This document shows positions 1-8,709 of a DNA stretch of 49,654 nt, piece by piece. The first letter of the stretch is position 1, and each line of letters starts with the position of its first letter. The position numbers were made by a program, and so were the translations under genes. This DNA comes from a virus. The stretch spans positions 1 to 49,654 of the IMG/VR virus record IMGVR_UViG_3300034164_000003; one strand, given 5' to 3'. The notes under the pieces were generated by a model. That model was not told the origin of the DNA. It worked only from the letters and a program-made list of their open reading frames with translations, and ran no database searches.

Positions 1-627
<627 letters not shown>

Positions 628-628
<1 letters not shown>

Positions 629-801
629 TGCGCTATCCCACCATAGAGCAGGTCAACGTTTCGATTGTGGCGTCAACGAATTTTCTGACGCAGAAAAAGA
701 CAGACAACGACGCGTCGAATGTGTGGCAAAGATTGAGCAGCCCCCTACAACGTAAAGGGATAGACAACATTACTGGATGGAGATTGAGAGATGAGCGATA
801 A
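628..801 (+). CDS. Small phage protein of unknown function
   Basis: 57 residues beginning MRYPTIEQVNVSIVAS. The ATG overlaps the stop of the upstream gene (TAATG), and the end overlaps the next start by 11 bases, so it fits the tightly coupled operon. The frame is soluble and polar with no motif I recognise. Confidence 0.55.
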
Positions 802-1066
802 ATTAGATTCTTTAATTGCAGAAGCTATTGTGCAGGGCGAAGGGATGAAAGTTTATTTAATTCGCACCGGCGGCTCTTATCGGCAAATTCAATCTGGTGA
901 AACTGGAAAAGACGCCTGTATAAAAGCATTTAAACTTGATCCGCCAAACTACGTTAGCCTGTTAACTAGATTTAAAGAAAGATGGCCCGGCAAGTCTCCA
1001 TGGTTTTATATAGATTCTGCAATGCTACTTCGTCATGCCGGACATGATGTAAAGGTTGATCCATGA
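791..1066 (+). CDS. Hypothetical phage protein, 91 aa
   Basis: Starts at ATG 791 after a GGAGATTGAGAG ribosome-binding region. It contains VYLIRTGGSYRQIQSG and WFYIDSAMLLRHAG, suggesting a small alpha/beta fold. No family recognised. Part of the early rightward operon. Confidence 0.65.
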   Translation: MSDKLDSLIAEAIVQGEGMKVYLIRTGGSYRQIQSGETGKDACIKAFKLDPPNYVSLLTRFKERWPGKSPWFYIDSAMLLRHAGHDVKVDP

Positions 1067-1115
1067 CCACCCCCTACAACGTCATCCGTCAAATAGCGGT
1101 TACTTGGAGATAGAG

Positions 1116-1265
1116 ATGAAAGCACGAATCTTTTGGAGGAAAAATGAGACCGAGGATTCTATTGTGTTAGAAGCAAACACACTCGACGAATTACGGATGA
1201 TAGCGGCGGTAGAGATTGATAAGCGTCAACTAGATGATTATTGGTCTGAGATTATAGAGGAATAA
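1116..1265 (+). CDS. Hypothetical phage protein, 49 aa
   Basis: The start at 1116 is chosen because GGAGATAGAG precedes it closely; an upstream in-frame ATG at 1056 would overlap the previous gene and has no ribosome-binding site. The product is small and acidic (MKARIFWRKNETED to WSEIIEE). Function unknown. Confidence 0.6.
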   Translation: MKARIFWRKNETEDSIVLEANTLDELRMIAAVEIDKRQLDDYWSEIIEE

Positions 1266-1268
1266 TCC

Positions 1269-1508
1269 ATGAAAGCCATATCCATCTCCAAGCACTCACT
1301 AGACCAAGCCACTCTAAATCGCCGCTTCGTGCGCTTGTTTTATGAGACCGCCGTCAATATTTCGCATGACGATCCCGATCTGATCGCGTTGCGGGAAGCT
1401 AGGCGGGATCACGCTTACTTAAAAATGGGACACTTGCTGGATAAGATGATGAGCGACTATGAGAAACAAAATAATGAACCGTTGGAGGAATGCAAACATG
1501 AAAGCTAA
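1269..1508 (+). CDS. Hypothetical phage protein, 79 aa
   Basis: Begins 3 bases after the previous stop, behind GAGGAATAATCC. The sequence is helical and charged (RRFVRLFYETAVNISHDD, HLLDKMMSDYEKQ). It overlaps the next start by 11 bases, so translation is probably coupled. No family recognised. Confidence 0.6.
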   Translation: MKAISISKHSLDQATLNRRFVRLFYETAVNISHDDPDLIALREARRDHAYLKMGHLLDKMMSDYEKQNNEPLEECKHES

Positions 1509-1848
1509 AAATTTCGATGAGATCGTTACCGCACGCGCCGATGAGCGCGCTCAAAATAAAATCAATGTTTTTAAGAAAGAGATAAGAGCCGCTTGTATCA
1601 ATTTGTTAGGAGGCAAGTATGTGTCGAATTATAGTGCATTACACGAAGAAGAAACGGTGCGCAAGGTCTTGCTAAAAATAGCGAGCGGAACGCCAGTTGC
1701 CTGGCCCCGTGAAATATGGGAGATCGAGGAAAATCTTGTCCGCGAGGAGTTGCTAAACACGATGGACGAAATGCAAAAGGCGCTGATTGCTGCCTCACGA
1801 TTGACCCCTGGCGAAAATATCAAAGAAGAACCGTCGGAGACCCCATGA
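1498..1848 (+). CDS. Hypothetical phage protein, 116 aa
   Basis: The start at 1498 is favoured by TTGGAGGAATG about 7 bases upstream. The product is charged and predicted helical, beginning MKAKNFDEIVTARADERA. It ends in an ATGA overlap with the next gene. Function unknown. Confidence 0.65.
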   Translation: MKAKNFDEIVTARADERAQNKINVFKKEIRAACINLLGGKYVSNYSALHEEETVRKVLLKIASGTPVAWPREIWEIEENLVREELLNTMDEMQKALIAASRLTPGENIKEEPSETP

Positions 1849-2045
1849 AAGCGAAGAAACCAAAATACAAGGATCGTTATGTTCTCGGCGAAGGTTATGT
1901 ATGGGTTTCAAGTGGTGGCAACAGTGGATTGCAATTATGGGATAAAACTATTCATGGGTCTCTTGTCCCATTAAAAATTCCGCCGGAAGTGGAATTAGAG
2001 GAAGCGCCGAAATACCGACTTGTATTAGAACGGGTGAAGAAATGA
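1845..2045 (+). CDS. Hypothetical basic protein, 66 aa
   Basis: ATGA overlap with the gene before. The start at 1845 (MKAKKPKYKDRYVLGEG) sits behind GGAGACCCC. It looks beta-rich with a lysine-rich N-terminus. Another ATGA overlap joins it to the following gene. Function unknown. Confidence 0.6.
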   Translation: MKAKKPKYKDRYVLGEGYVWVSSGGNSGLQLWDKTIHGSLVPLKIPPEVELEEAPKYRLVLERVKK

Positions 2046-2326
2046 ACAAATCAGTCTTCGGCGAACACACGGAAACAATGCTCTCTATAGCAGAGATGGC
2101 CTGCAATCTCGATCCTGAAACGGTGAATATGAGATATATCCATTCGCCATTTTGTAATACAGAGCATTGCATTTTAGGCCATGCTGAGTTGCGCGAGATT
2201 ATTCCTTGTGCACATAGATTTTGTAGTCCTACTAATTGGGAAAAATGGTTTGGCGCTCGTGTCACGCTCACCCCCAAACAAATCGGATATCAAATCCTGG
2301 ACTGGCTTGAGGTAGAGCATTTATGA
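2042..2326 (+). CDS. Cys/His-containing hypothetical protein, 94 aa
   Basis: Several cysteines and histidines in the middle (HSPFCNTEHCILGHAEL, IIPCAHRFCSP) could bind a metal. The C-terminal part resembles no domain I can name. Overlaps both neighbours by 4 bases (ATGA). Confidence 0.65.
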   Translation: MNKSVFGEHTETMLSIAEMACNLDPETVNMRYIHSPFCNTEHCILGHAELREIIPCAHRFCSPTNWEKWFGARVTLTPKQIGYQILDWLEVEHL

Positions 2327-2409
2327 GATTTATCGAAGTAGTTATTTGGAGCGCCGTTTGGATTGGGGTGGTTATTTTGTTGGCGGCGATAACGTTCTGG
2401 TATCGGTAG
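2323..2409 (+). CDS. Single-span membrane micropeptide, 28 aa
   Basis: Starts in the ATGA overlap with the gene before. Almost the whole peptide is one hydrophobic segment (IWSAVWIGVVILLAAITF) ending in a short basic tail. The translational coupling argues that it is real. Role unknown. Confidence 0.45.
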   Translation: MRFIEVVIWSAVWIGVVILLAAITFWYR

Positions 2410-2456
2410 AGGAATTAGTGGAATCAATCAATGAGAGGAAATAGGAGAATAAATTT

Positions 2457-3227
2457 ATGACTGAGTTAATCATCCCTGAACAAACGAAAATGCCGGTTAA
2501 GTCATTGTCTCGACCTGACAACTCCGACAATCCGATTACGACTATTGCGAAAATGGTCACAGGCGGGGCCAGCAAGGAAATCATCGAACAGATGATGAAG
2601 CTAGTTGAATGGGACGACGCCCGCCGCGCCAAGGCTGAGTTCAACGCCGCGTTTTCCGCCGCCAAGCAAAAATTCAAGAAGGCAAAGAGGACCGGCCATA
2701 ACACTCACCTGCAATCCCATTATTCACTGCTGGAAGACTTGGACGAGGCGACGCGAGAGGCCTTGAGCGAGTTCGGGCTATCCTGGCGTCACGTTCCGGC
2801 TACGCTGGAAGGTGATATTACTTCCATTAAGTGCATCTTTGCGCACAAATCCGGACACTCGGAAGAAGCGGAAATGCAGGCGCCTTCGTACTCCATGACC
2901 AACAACGCGGTGAACAAATTGCAGTCTGTTGGGATTGTTGCAATGTATCTAAGGCGCTTGACACTATCTTCCATGCTCGGAATTGTCTCTGATTCTGAAT
3001 TGGATAATGACGGGAACGGCGGTGGGGAATTAATCACGCCAGAACAAGCCCTGGCACTTCATGCGAAGCTCACCGACAACGGCCTTGATATGGATAAGTT
3101 TAACGACTGGCTCCGGACCGACCTTAAATGCACCAAGCTGGACGAGTTGCCGGTCCAAGCGCTTAAAACTGTGGAGCGCGCCATTGACGCCTCGATTAAG
3201 GCGAGAGCGAAGAAGGCAAAGGCGTGA
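2457..3227 (+). CDS. erf: ERF-family single-strand DNA annealing protein
   Basis: 256 residues. The central ERF-like region (~70-190) contains HNTHLQSHYSLLEDLDEATR, LSEFGLSWRHVPAT and NAVNKLQSVGIVAMYLRRL, typical of phage ERF recombinases. These anneal complementary single strands, circularise phage DNA and drive recombination. The exonuclease gene follows with a GTGA overlap, giving the usual annealase-exonuclease pair. A short Gly/Asp-rich linker near residue 185 leads to a lysine-rich tail. Confidence 0.85.
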   Translation: MTELIIPEQTKMPVKSLSRPDNSDNPITTIAKMVTGGASKEIIEQMMKLVEWDDARRAKAEFNAAFSAAKQKFKKAKRTGHNTHLQSHYSLLEDLDEATREALSEFGLSWRHVPATLEGDITSIKCIFAHKSGHSEEAEMQAPSYSMTNNAVNKLQSVGIVAMYLRRLTLSSMLGIVSDSELDNDGNGGGELITPEQALALHAKLTDNGLDMDKFNDWLRTDLKCTKLDELPVQALKTVERAIDASIKARAKKAKA

Positions 3228-3841
3228 TAATCCACAACGTTCAACAGGGGTCAGATGCCTGGTACGCAGTGCGCGCAGGGCTCCCCACGGCCTCAGAATT
3301 TAGCAAGCTGATTACCAGCACCGGCGAGCCGTCCAAGTCTCTATCAGGCTATGCCATTACGCTCGCGGCTGAAAAGTATGCCGGGAAGCCTATTGAAACA
3401 TGGGAAGGCAATAAATATACCGACCGAGGGAAGGAATTGGAGCCAGACGCCAAATCTCTCTACGCCTTCATGCACGATCAAAATCTTGAGCCTGTCGGGT
3501 TTGTTACCGATGATTTACAACTATACGGCTGTTCGCCGGATAGCTGGGCGGGGACCGAAGGATTGGCCGAAATTAAATGTCTCAAGGCGGAGAACCACGT
3601 CAAGGCCATTCTTTACTATCGAAAGCATAAAAGATGCCATCCGGACTACGTACAACAGACCCAAGGGCAATTATTGGTCTGTGAAAGGGCGTGGTGCGAC
3701 CTGATTTTCTATCATCCCGATCTACCCATGCTGACAATACGGCAGGAGCGCGATCAAGCGATTATCGGCGCGCTTAGGGTTCATCTTGATTTAGTGATCG
3801 AGGAACGAGATAGAGTTCTAACCGCAATTGAGGAGCAGTGA
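3224..3841 (+). CDS. YqaJ/lambda-type viral recombination exonuclease
   Basis: 205 residues starting with GTG at 3224, overlapping the erf stop. The N-terminal GSDAWYAVRAGLPTASEF is the YqaJ signature, and the PD-(D/E)XK core is visible as CSPDSWAG followed by GLAEIKC (acidic residue, then E-I-K). Such enzymes degrade one strand of duplex DNA from the 5' end and supply single strands to the annealing protein encoded just upstream. Confidence 0.88.
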   Translation: MIIHNVQQGSDAWYAVRAGLPTASEFSKLITSTGEPSKSLSGYAITLAAEKYAGKPIETWEGNKYTDRGKELEPDAKSLYAFMHDQNLEPVGFVTDDLQLYGCSPDSWAGTEGLAEIKCLKAENHVKAILYYRKHKRCHPDYVQQTQGQLLVCERAWCDLIFYHPDLPMLTIRQERDQAIIGALRVHLDLVIEERDRVLTAIEEQ

Positions 3842-3941
3842 CAGGGGATTTTTGTTTAAGGCAATCCCCCGGAAGCGCCCCGCCTCGTGGCGCGTCAAAA
3901 ACGAGGCTGAATCTTCACCGGGAAAATAGGAGCCGTATCTG

Positions 3942-4397
3942 ATGAGCGAGATCAATACCCACAATCTTATCGTCGATTTCGGTAAGCATAAAGGCGAACT
4001 TTATACGCGCCTGCCAGTCAGTTATTTATTTTGGATGACCAATGCGAACCATAGCCGCGCAGATATCGCCAAGGCCGAGCTTGAGCGCCGTGGCACGGTA
4101 TTACCAACACTCGATATCAGCGGACACGCTATTGACCGTGCATCGCTGTCTTGCCGCAAAATTTGGCATCAGACCAAGCAAGAGAATGAGGGCCTGCATG
4201 CTTGGCTCGTGCGTATCACAACGGAAGCTATTGCCGAAAATAAACAGGATAAGAGCGGGAGATATTGTTACAACGGAATGCGCTTTGCCGTGGAGATGGA
4301 TGGATGCTGGCCTGTGCTTAAAACTGTGATGGTGGATATAGCAGAAGAATTAATTAAACGGGTCGATGAACAAATATCAAGGGCGAAATGTGACTAA
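3942..4397 (+). CDS. Protein with DUF3820-like N-terminal motif
   Basis: 151 residues. The first ~45 (VDFGKHKGELYTRLPVSYLF) match the short module of DUF3820 proteins and of exonuclease X-type C-termini. The remainder is mixed alpha/beta and unrecognised. It follows the recombination genes after a 100-base gap containing small GC-rich hairpins, and has AATAGGAGCC upstream of the ATG. A link to DNA processing is inferred from position only. Confidence 0.65.
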   Translation: MSEINTHNLIVDFGKHKGELYTRLPVSYLFWMTNANHSRADIAKAELERRGTVLPTLDISGHAIDRASLSCRKIWHQTKQENEGLHAWLVRITTEAIAENKQDKSGRYCYNGMRFAVEMDGCWPVLKTVMVDIAEELIKRVDEQISRAKCD

Positions 4398-4415
4398 CGA
4401 AATAAGGAGATTACT

Positions 4416-4598
4416 TTGCTCATCTTAACTCGCAGGATCGAAGAGATCATTCACATTGGTGATGACATTACGATCAAGATACTCGGCATCCATCATGGCC
4501 AGGTTCGCATCGGTATCGACGCGCCGGATGATGTGAAGATTTTTCGTGAAGAAATATTCCTTAGAATTCAGAAGGAAAAAATGCGGCAAGGCGGATGA
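4416..4598 (+). CDS. csrA: CsrA/RsmA-family RNA-binding regulator
   Basis: 60 residues with TTG as start, 5 bases after [27 protein letters not shown] and [19 protein letters not shown] are diagnostic of CsrA: a dimeric beta-strand protein that binds GGA motifs in RNA hairpins and blocks or stabilises mRNA. The RNA-contacting strand (LILTRR) and the I-x-x-REE-I segment are intact, so it should be functional. It may redirect host post-transcriptional control or regulate phage mRNAs. Length equals host CsrA. Confidence 0.93.
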   Translation: MLILTRRIEEIIHIGDDITIKILGIHHGQVRIGIDAPDDVKIFREEIFLRIQKEKMRQGG

Positions 4599-4783
4599 TC
4601 AAAACCAAGCGCGCTCTATTTTGCGACGGCGATAGGTGCCCCCGTAGCGGCGCGCACCTTGGGTCTGATTTCTCTTATTGGTCCGCTCAAGAATTGAGAC
4701 AGCAAGCCGCCATAATCGGTTGGGTGCGGCGAGGCGAGAATGACTACTGTCAGGCATGTAAAGAGAAGGAGAGCGAAAAGTGA
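4595..4783 (+). CDS. Small four-cysteine protein, 62 aa
   Basis: ATGA overlap with csrA. CDGDRCP near the N-terminus and CQACK near the C-terminus could form a zinc-binding site around a helical middle ([14 protein letters not shown]). The domain is unnamed but has the look of phage zinc-finger accessory proteins. Confidence 0.65.
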   Translation: MIKTKRALFCDGDRCPRSGAHLGSDFSYWSAQELRQQAAIIGWVRRGENDYCQACKEKESEK

Positions 4784-5034
4784 GGGATGGCAGCGTCAAA
4801 TGTCCACAATGCGGAGCACGCTCATTTGTAGTAGGTAGTCGCCCTACGTCAGACAAGAAAAATACACTTCGTCGGCGTGAATGCCGCGTCTGCAAACATC
4901 GGTTTAGAACGATTGAAATACTCGAAGACGAGGTTAACGCCATTAAAGCCTCAGTCAAAAAACACGAGGGCATGTGGAATTCGCTCGCCACTATGTTGGC
5001 TGAGCATGGAGATACGGGAGGATCGGCAGGTTGA
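4780..5034 (+). CDS. NrdR-like zinc-ribbon protein lacking the ATP cone
   Basis: 84 residues, GTG start in a GTGA overlap. CPQCGARSFVVGSRPTSDK and RRRECRVCKHRFRT correspond to the zinc-ribbon, DNA-binding half of NrdR, the repressor of ribonucleotide reductase genes. NrdR itself is about 150 residues with an ATP-cone domain, which is absent. It may act as a stand-alone DNA-binding module; whether it targets nrd promoters is unknown. Confidence 0.75.
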   Translation: MRDGSVKCPQCGARSFVVGSRPTSDKKNTLRRRECRVCKHRFRTIEILEDEVNAIKASVKKHEGMWNSLATMLAEHGDTGGSAG

Positions 5035-5088
5035 AATAATAGACCGCATTCATACGAAGCATTTTGTTTAGTAGGAGGAATAAATTAT

Positions 5089-5514
5089 ATGGGCACAAGA
5101 GCAGATTTTTACGTTGGGCGCGGCAAAGACGCGGAATGGATTGGTAGCCAAGCTTTAGATGGATATCGAGACGGCATTAATCCGCAAATTCTTGGCTGTA
5201 CAAGCGAAGCTGCATTTCGCCATGCGGTCGCCGATTTTCTTGCCAAGAGTCGATATTCTACCACACCAGATCAAGGCTGGCCGTGGCCGTGGGATACGAG
5301 CGCAACCAGCGATTGTTCCTATTGGCATTTCGACGATAAGACGTGGGACGATCATTGTGGGGTATATGTCCCATGCGATGAAAAAGCGCCGGAGACAGAC
5401 GAAGAATACGACGAATGGATTAAGGGCCGACAGCGCATTGAGTTCCCGGACATGAGCAGCAAAAAGAACGTAACGCTTGGCCCACGCTCAGGACTTATAG
5501 TTTTGGGAAGATAA
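5089..5514 (+). CDS. Conserved phage hypothetical protein (MGTRADFYVGRG family)
   Basis: 141 residues. The N-terminus MGTRADFYVGRGKDAEW and the GWPWPWDTS motif are familiar from many temperate phages of Proteobacteria; no function is established that I know of. Strong AGGAGGA ribosome-binding site 9 bases before the ATG. Confidence 0.75.
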   Translation: MGTRADFYVGRGKDAEWIGSQALDGYRDGINPQILGCTSEAAFRHAVADFLAKSRYSTTPDQGWPWPWDTSATSDCSYWHFDDKTWDDHCGVYVPCDEKAPETDEEYDEWIKGRQRIEFPDMSSKKNVTLGPRSGLIVLGR

Positions 5515-5518
5515 AGCC

Positions 5519-5674
5519 ATGACCTGGACAAATACCTGCTTTGATTATCTCCATGATCTCTATAAAGAGATCCCAACTGAGCAGTATTTACCCTTGTTGC
5601 CGGAACAAGAGGACGTCAGGGAATTGATCCAAATGGATGATTTGCTTGTACGGATGAGGAGGGAAGGATTGTGA
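5519..5674 (+). CDS. Small acidic hypothetical protein, 51 aa
   Basis: Begins MTWTNTCFDYLHDLYK four bases after the previous stop and ends LLVRMRREGL. Predicted helical and acidic. A GTGA overlap leads into a very short frame. Function unknown. Confidence 0.5.
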   Translation: MTWTNTCFDYLHDLYKEIPTEQYLPLLPEQEDVRELIQMDDLLVRMRREGL

Positions 5675-5727
5675 AATTAAAAATAGCAGACGGCCTGTCA
5701 CTGCCGCACGGTAACAAAAATGACTAA
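5671..5727 (+). CDS. Possible 18-aa coupling peptide
   Basis: A GTG-start frame (MKLKIADGLSLPHGNKND) that begins in the stop of the gene before and ends across the start of the gene after (ATGACTAA). It may only serve to carry ribosomes to the next start. Weak evidence. Confidence 0.25.
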   Translation: MKLKIADGLSLPHGNKND

Positions 5728-6085
5728 GCTATATGAAAAAATGAGACTAGCTGAAAACATAAAGGGGCAGCGATACCTAAGAGGTATCAATCGCAAAATT
5801 GAACTAATCATTAAACTAATGGAGATCGCCAAAGTGAAAATATTTAAAGTTAGATATTCCGTAAAGGAAAAGCAAGAAAAAGCTAGGGGATGGTATGAGG
5901 TCGATGGAGAATCTATTAATGTCTCATCCCATACTGCCGAACGAGCAATAGAAGCGGCAAAAAAGAATGTTCTCAGTATTAGCTATGAAGCGGATCGAGA
6001 AACAGGTAAAAAAATAAAATTAGTACATAAGGACTTTGTGCTTATTTCTGTTGATCTAGTTGCCGAAGCGGATATTAAAGGCTAG
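5720..6085 (+). CDS. Lysine-rich hypothetical protein, 121 aa
   Basis: The first ATG at 5720 is used; ATG codons at about 5744 and 5819 are alternatives, the latter closely preceding the more conserved-looking part (KVKIFKVRYSVKEKQEK onward). The central WYEVDGESINVSSHTAERAI suggests a small alpha/beta domain. Family unknown. Confidence 0.6.
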   Translation: MTKLYEKMRLAENIKGQRYLRGINRKIELIIKLMEIAKVKIFKVRYSVKEKQEKARGWYEVDGESINVSSHTAERAIEAAKKNVLSISYEADRETGKKIKLVHKDFVLISVDLVAEADIKG

Positions 6086-6139
6086 CGGAGTGAATAGCAT
6101 ACGTGCAGCCGATATTTTATTTCCGGGAGGAATTTAGTA

Positions 6140-6316
6140 ATGACTGAGACAAATGAGTTATATGGGTGCCTCGCTGAATTCGTGCGAATCGATGAAGAAA
6201 GTAATGGCCTGTACGCTCACCCGGAGGGCGCGTGCGATCTTGTTCTGGCACTCGTTGAGGCGCGGAGGCTTTTAGAAAAAACGGTGAACGAGGAGCCGCC
6301 AAGATGTCTGACATAG
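6140..6316 (+). CDS. Small hypothetical protein, 58 aa
   Basis: Starts 10 bases after GGGAGGAA. Sequence begins MTETNELYGCLAEFVRIDEE. Overlaps the next start by 13 bases in another frame, as other genes of this operon do. Function unknown. Confidence 0.5.
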   Translation: MTETNELYGCLAEFVRIDEESNGLYAHPEGACDLVLALVEARRLLEKTVNEEPPRCLT

Positions 6317-6621
6317 ACCAACTTGAAGGATTAGAACTTACCAAGGCATTCGCTGAGGCGCTTGGGTATCAAGCCCGTATTTTAAAAAATACGGTAGAGG
6401 TAAAAGTCAATCAAAGTTTTCAGATTTGGGACGAGCTACCGACTTATCTCATTATTAGTTGCTTCGATAGGATAAAGCCAGATGTTGGCTGGTATAAACC
6501 TTTAGGAGAGATCGTTCCTGTATGTCGCTTATCGGATGGAATTTCTCAACATGCCGAAGGCTCCGACTTCAAAACCGCCATGGCCCGGCTTGTCGTGAAA
6601 CTGGATGAGGAGAAGAAATGA
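6304..6621 (+). CDS. Hypothetical phage protein (ABA-sandwich-like), 105 aa
   Basis: An N-terminal helix (LEGLELTKAFAEALGYQ) and a C-terminal Asp/Glu-rich helix (FKTAMARLVVKLDEE) flank a beta-rich middle. The pattern recalls the small phage ABA-sandwich family, without certainty. ATGA overlap with the next gene. Confidence 0.55.
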   Translation: MSDIDQLEGLELTKAFAEALGYQARILKNTVEVKVNQSFQIWDELPTYLIISCFDRIKPDVGWYKPLGEIVPVCRLSDGISQHAEGSDFKTAMARLVVKLDEEKK

Positions 6622-6725
6622 TTAAATGCCCTAAATGTGGAGTAGAACCGTTTCAACATTGGGACTTTGGCTATATGCATAAGTGTCATGTCTGCGGGAC
6701 TATTTGGCGGAGTGAGCCTGAATGA
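6618..6725 (+). CDS. 35-aa zinc-ribbon micropeptide
   Basis: MIKCPKCGVE and HKCHVCGTIW give two CxxC knuckles 18 residues apart, a minimal zinc ribbon. It starts and ends in ATGA overlaps with both neighbours, which supports expression. Confidence 0.6.
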   Translation: MIKCPKCGVEPFQHWDFGYMHKCHVCGTIWRSEPE

Positions 6726-7645
6726 ACAACAACAGAGAATATCTTATAGCCGCACTTAAAAAAGAAGCTGAATTTCATGCGGATTTAGCTAAAGAAAAGA
6801 TGGCGGTTGATGACACTAACTATCATTTACGGAAGACGGCTTTATTCACTAAGTGCGCCGACGCGCTCAGAAATGCTCAGGGGGAGAGGGAGGGGGCGTT
6901 GATGGAGGCGCTTAAATTCTATGCTGACAAAAGTAAATGGCATCAATTCACGGTCATGTCCGGTGATATAGGCGGAGCGCGGGAAGGTGACTTTGCCATG
7001 GCCTTTGATGATGGGGAAGACATGCCCTGGTCGATTGCTGAGCGTGCCCTCCTCAATCAGAAAGCTGAGCAAGAAATTAAACCTAGCGATCTACGAACAC
7101 CGTTAACCGCCTCCATCCATGCGGAAGAGTTAAGGCAAGGACAGGCAGCATTAAATCAGGAGATAAGGAGCGATATGAACGATCTCGTAGGAAAACTAAG
7201 AAGCCAAGCCGAACCCACGAAGTCGGTCGAGGAGACTGGATACAAAGAATTATTGTCCAGTGCCCTCCTCACCAATAAGCCCAAAGCCGAAACATACACA
7301 GCGGATGAACTAAAACAATGGTGGCCAGCAGTATGTCCCAAATGCCACTGGAAAGGCTTAAGCCGTGACTGTGCTGGCGGCGGACAAATAGCGGATACAG
7401 GAGATTACGATGATGTTAGCTGTCCTATCTGTGGCGAACTGGTCGAAGATGATTCGCCAGAAGCCGAAACCACGAAGCCGGTCGGGGAAACTGGATACAA
7501 AGAGCTGTTTTCCGGCGACTATAGTCGCGACATGTGGGCGAAAATAGATTCCGTCACGGACGAAGAAGCGAGCGAGGCTTTATATCTAGTCTGCTGCCGG
7601 ATTCAGGAAATGGAAACGCAACTAAAGAAACTGATCGGAGGGTAG
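6722..7645 (+). CDS. Large hypothetical early protein with zinc-ribbon, 307 aa
   Basis: Residues ~58-70 carry the phage motif LMEALKFYADKSKWH, often found in early-region proteins. A zinc-ribbon-like section follows (CPKCHWKGLSR and SCPICGELVED). Two near-copies of T-K-x-V-x-E-T-G-Y-K-E-L lie around residues 165 and 252, an internal duplication of linker sequence. A mosaic regulator or DNA-metabolism accessory protein is plausible, but its function is unknown. Confidence 0.6.
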   Translation: MNNNREYLIAALKKEAEFHADLAKEKMAVDDTNYHLRKTALFTKCADALRNAQGEREGALMEALKFYADKSKWHQFTVMSGDIGGAREGDFAMAFDDGEDMPWSIAERALLNQKAEQEIKPSDLRTPLTASIHAEELRQGQAALNQEIRSDMNDLVGKLRSQAEPTKSVEETGYKELLSSALLTNKPKAETYTADELKQWWPAVCPKCHWKGLSRDCAGGGQIADTGDYDDVSCPICGELVEDDSPEAETTKPVGETGYKELFSGDYSRDMWAKIDSVTDEEASEALYLVCCRIQEMETQLKKLIGG

Positions 7646-7646
7646 A

Positions 7647-8186
7647 ATGACTGACGATGACAAAGAGTTGCTTGAGGAATTAAAGGTACTTTGTGAAAAA
7701 GCAACCCCGGAACCGTGGTATAGCTACGAGGGCGATCTAATGACAGGACCGCTGACGGATGGCTATGGTCCCAAAATAGGATCATTTAATTTTATCAGAA
7801 CACGTCACGGCAAAGAAACGTCTTACGTCACCGATCAGGCATTTGAAGATTCGCATTTTGTAGAAAAAGCCAGGTCGGCTATTCCGCGGTTACTCGCCAT
7901 CATCGAATCCCTACAGGCTAGGATAGAGGAACAGGCGAAGGAAGCAAAGATATTGGAAGAATCGCTAACATTCTATGCCGACCCAGAAACCTATTTTGCT
8001 ATTGGCTTCTTTGCTGATCCACCATGCGGCGAGTTTATGACCGACTTTGAAGACCTACCGGAATTTGGAGCATGGAAGCCTGGGAAGCGCGCAAGAGAAG
8101 CTGCTAGAAATTATTTAGCTATCTTGGATAAGAAAAAGAAAGAACTCGAAACCCAACTGCGAGGGCGAAATGAAAGCAAAAACTAA
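7647..8186 (+). CDS. Ead/Ea22-like early protein, 179 aa
   Basis: Contains WYSYEGDLMTG, then FVEKARSAIPRLLAIIESLQ and a coiled coil, the arrangement of Ead/Ea22-like proteins of lambdoid early regions. The SLTFYADPETYFA segment echoes LKFYADKSKWH of the previous gene. Role unknown. Its end overlaps the HNH endonuclease gene by 17 bases. Confidence 0.6.
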   Translation: MTDDDKELLEELKVLCEKATPEPWYSYEGDLMTGPLTDGYGPKIGSFNFIRTRHGKETSYVTDQAFEDSHFVEKARSAIPRLLAIIESLQARIEEQAKEAKILEESLTFYADPETYFAIGFFADPPCGEFMTDFEDLPEFGAWKPGKRAREAARNYLAILDKKKKELETQLRGRNESKN

Positions 8187-8667
8187 TTTTACACAACAAC
8201 GTCTTAAAGAACTGTTTCATTACGATCCAGATACTGGCGTATTTATTCGACTTGTACGCACCTCCAATCGCATAAAAGTTGGGGATATTGCTGGTAGTTT
8301 AGATAACCATGGTCATTTGGTAATTAGTGTTTTTGACAGCAAGTATCTCGCCCATCGCCTCGCCTGGCTCTATATGACAGGAGAGTGGCCGACCAATCAA
8401 ATAGACCATAAAAATACCATCCGTGACGACAACCGTTGGGAAAATCTACGAGAGGCAACGCATTCTATTAATACTCAGAATTTGCGAAAGCCTCACTGCG
8501 ATAACAAAACCGGATTCCTTGGCGTGACCCAAGGGCGCAAAGGTTTCCGGGCCACCATTGGTCTTGGCAAAAAAGATTACCATCTCGGCACTTTCCAAAC
8601 AGCAGAATTAGCGCATGAAGCTTATCTCAAAGCTAAGCGCAAGCTCCATGCAGGGTGCACGATATGA
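8170..8667 (+). CDS. HNH endonuclease with AP2 DNA-binding domain
   Basis: 165 residues. The HNH motif runs from LAHRLAWLYMTGEWP through IDHKNTIRDDNRWENLREAT; the AP2-like domain covers ~115-160 (NKTGFLGVTQGRKGFRATI, HLGTFQTAELAHEAYL). Such proteins are homing endonucleases that cut intron- or gene-free alleles. This one is free-standing at the 3' end of an early gene, just before a tRNA gene. Confidence 0.88.
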   Translation: MKAKTNFTQQRLKELFHYDPDTGVFIRLVRTSNRIKVGDIAGSLDNHGHLVISVFDSKYLAHRLAWLYMTGEWPTNQIDHKNTIRDDNRWENLREATHSINTQNLRKPHCDNKTGFLGVTQGRKGFRATIGLGKKDYHLGTFQTAELAHEAYLKAKRKLHAGCTI

Positions 8668-8709
8668 CAGAGCGTTTCGGTCAGAGCTTGGATTAACTAG
8701 GAGATAATA

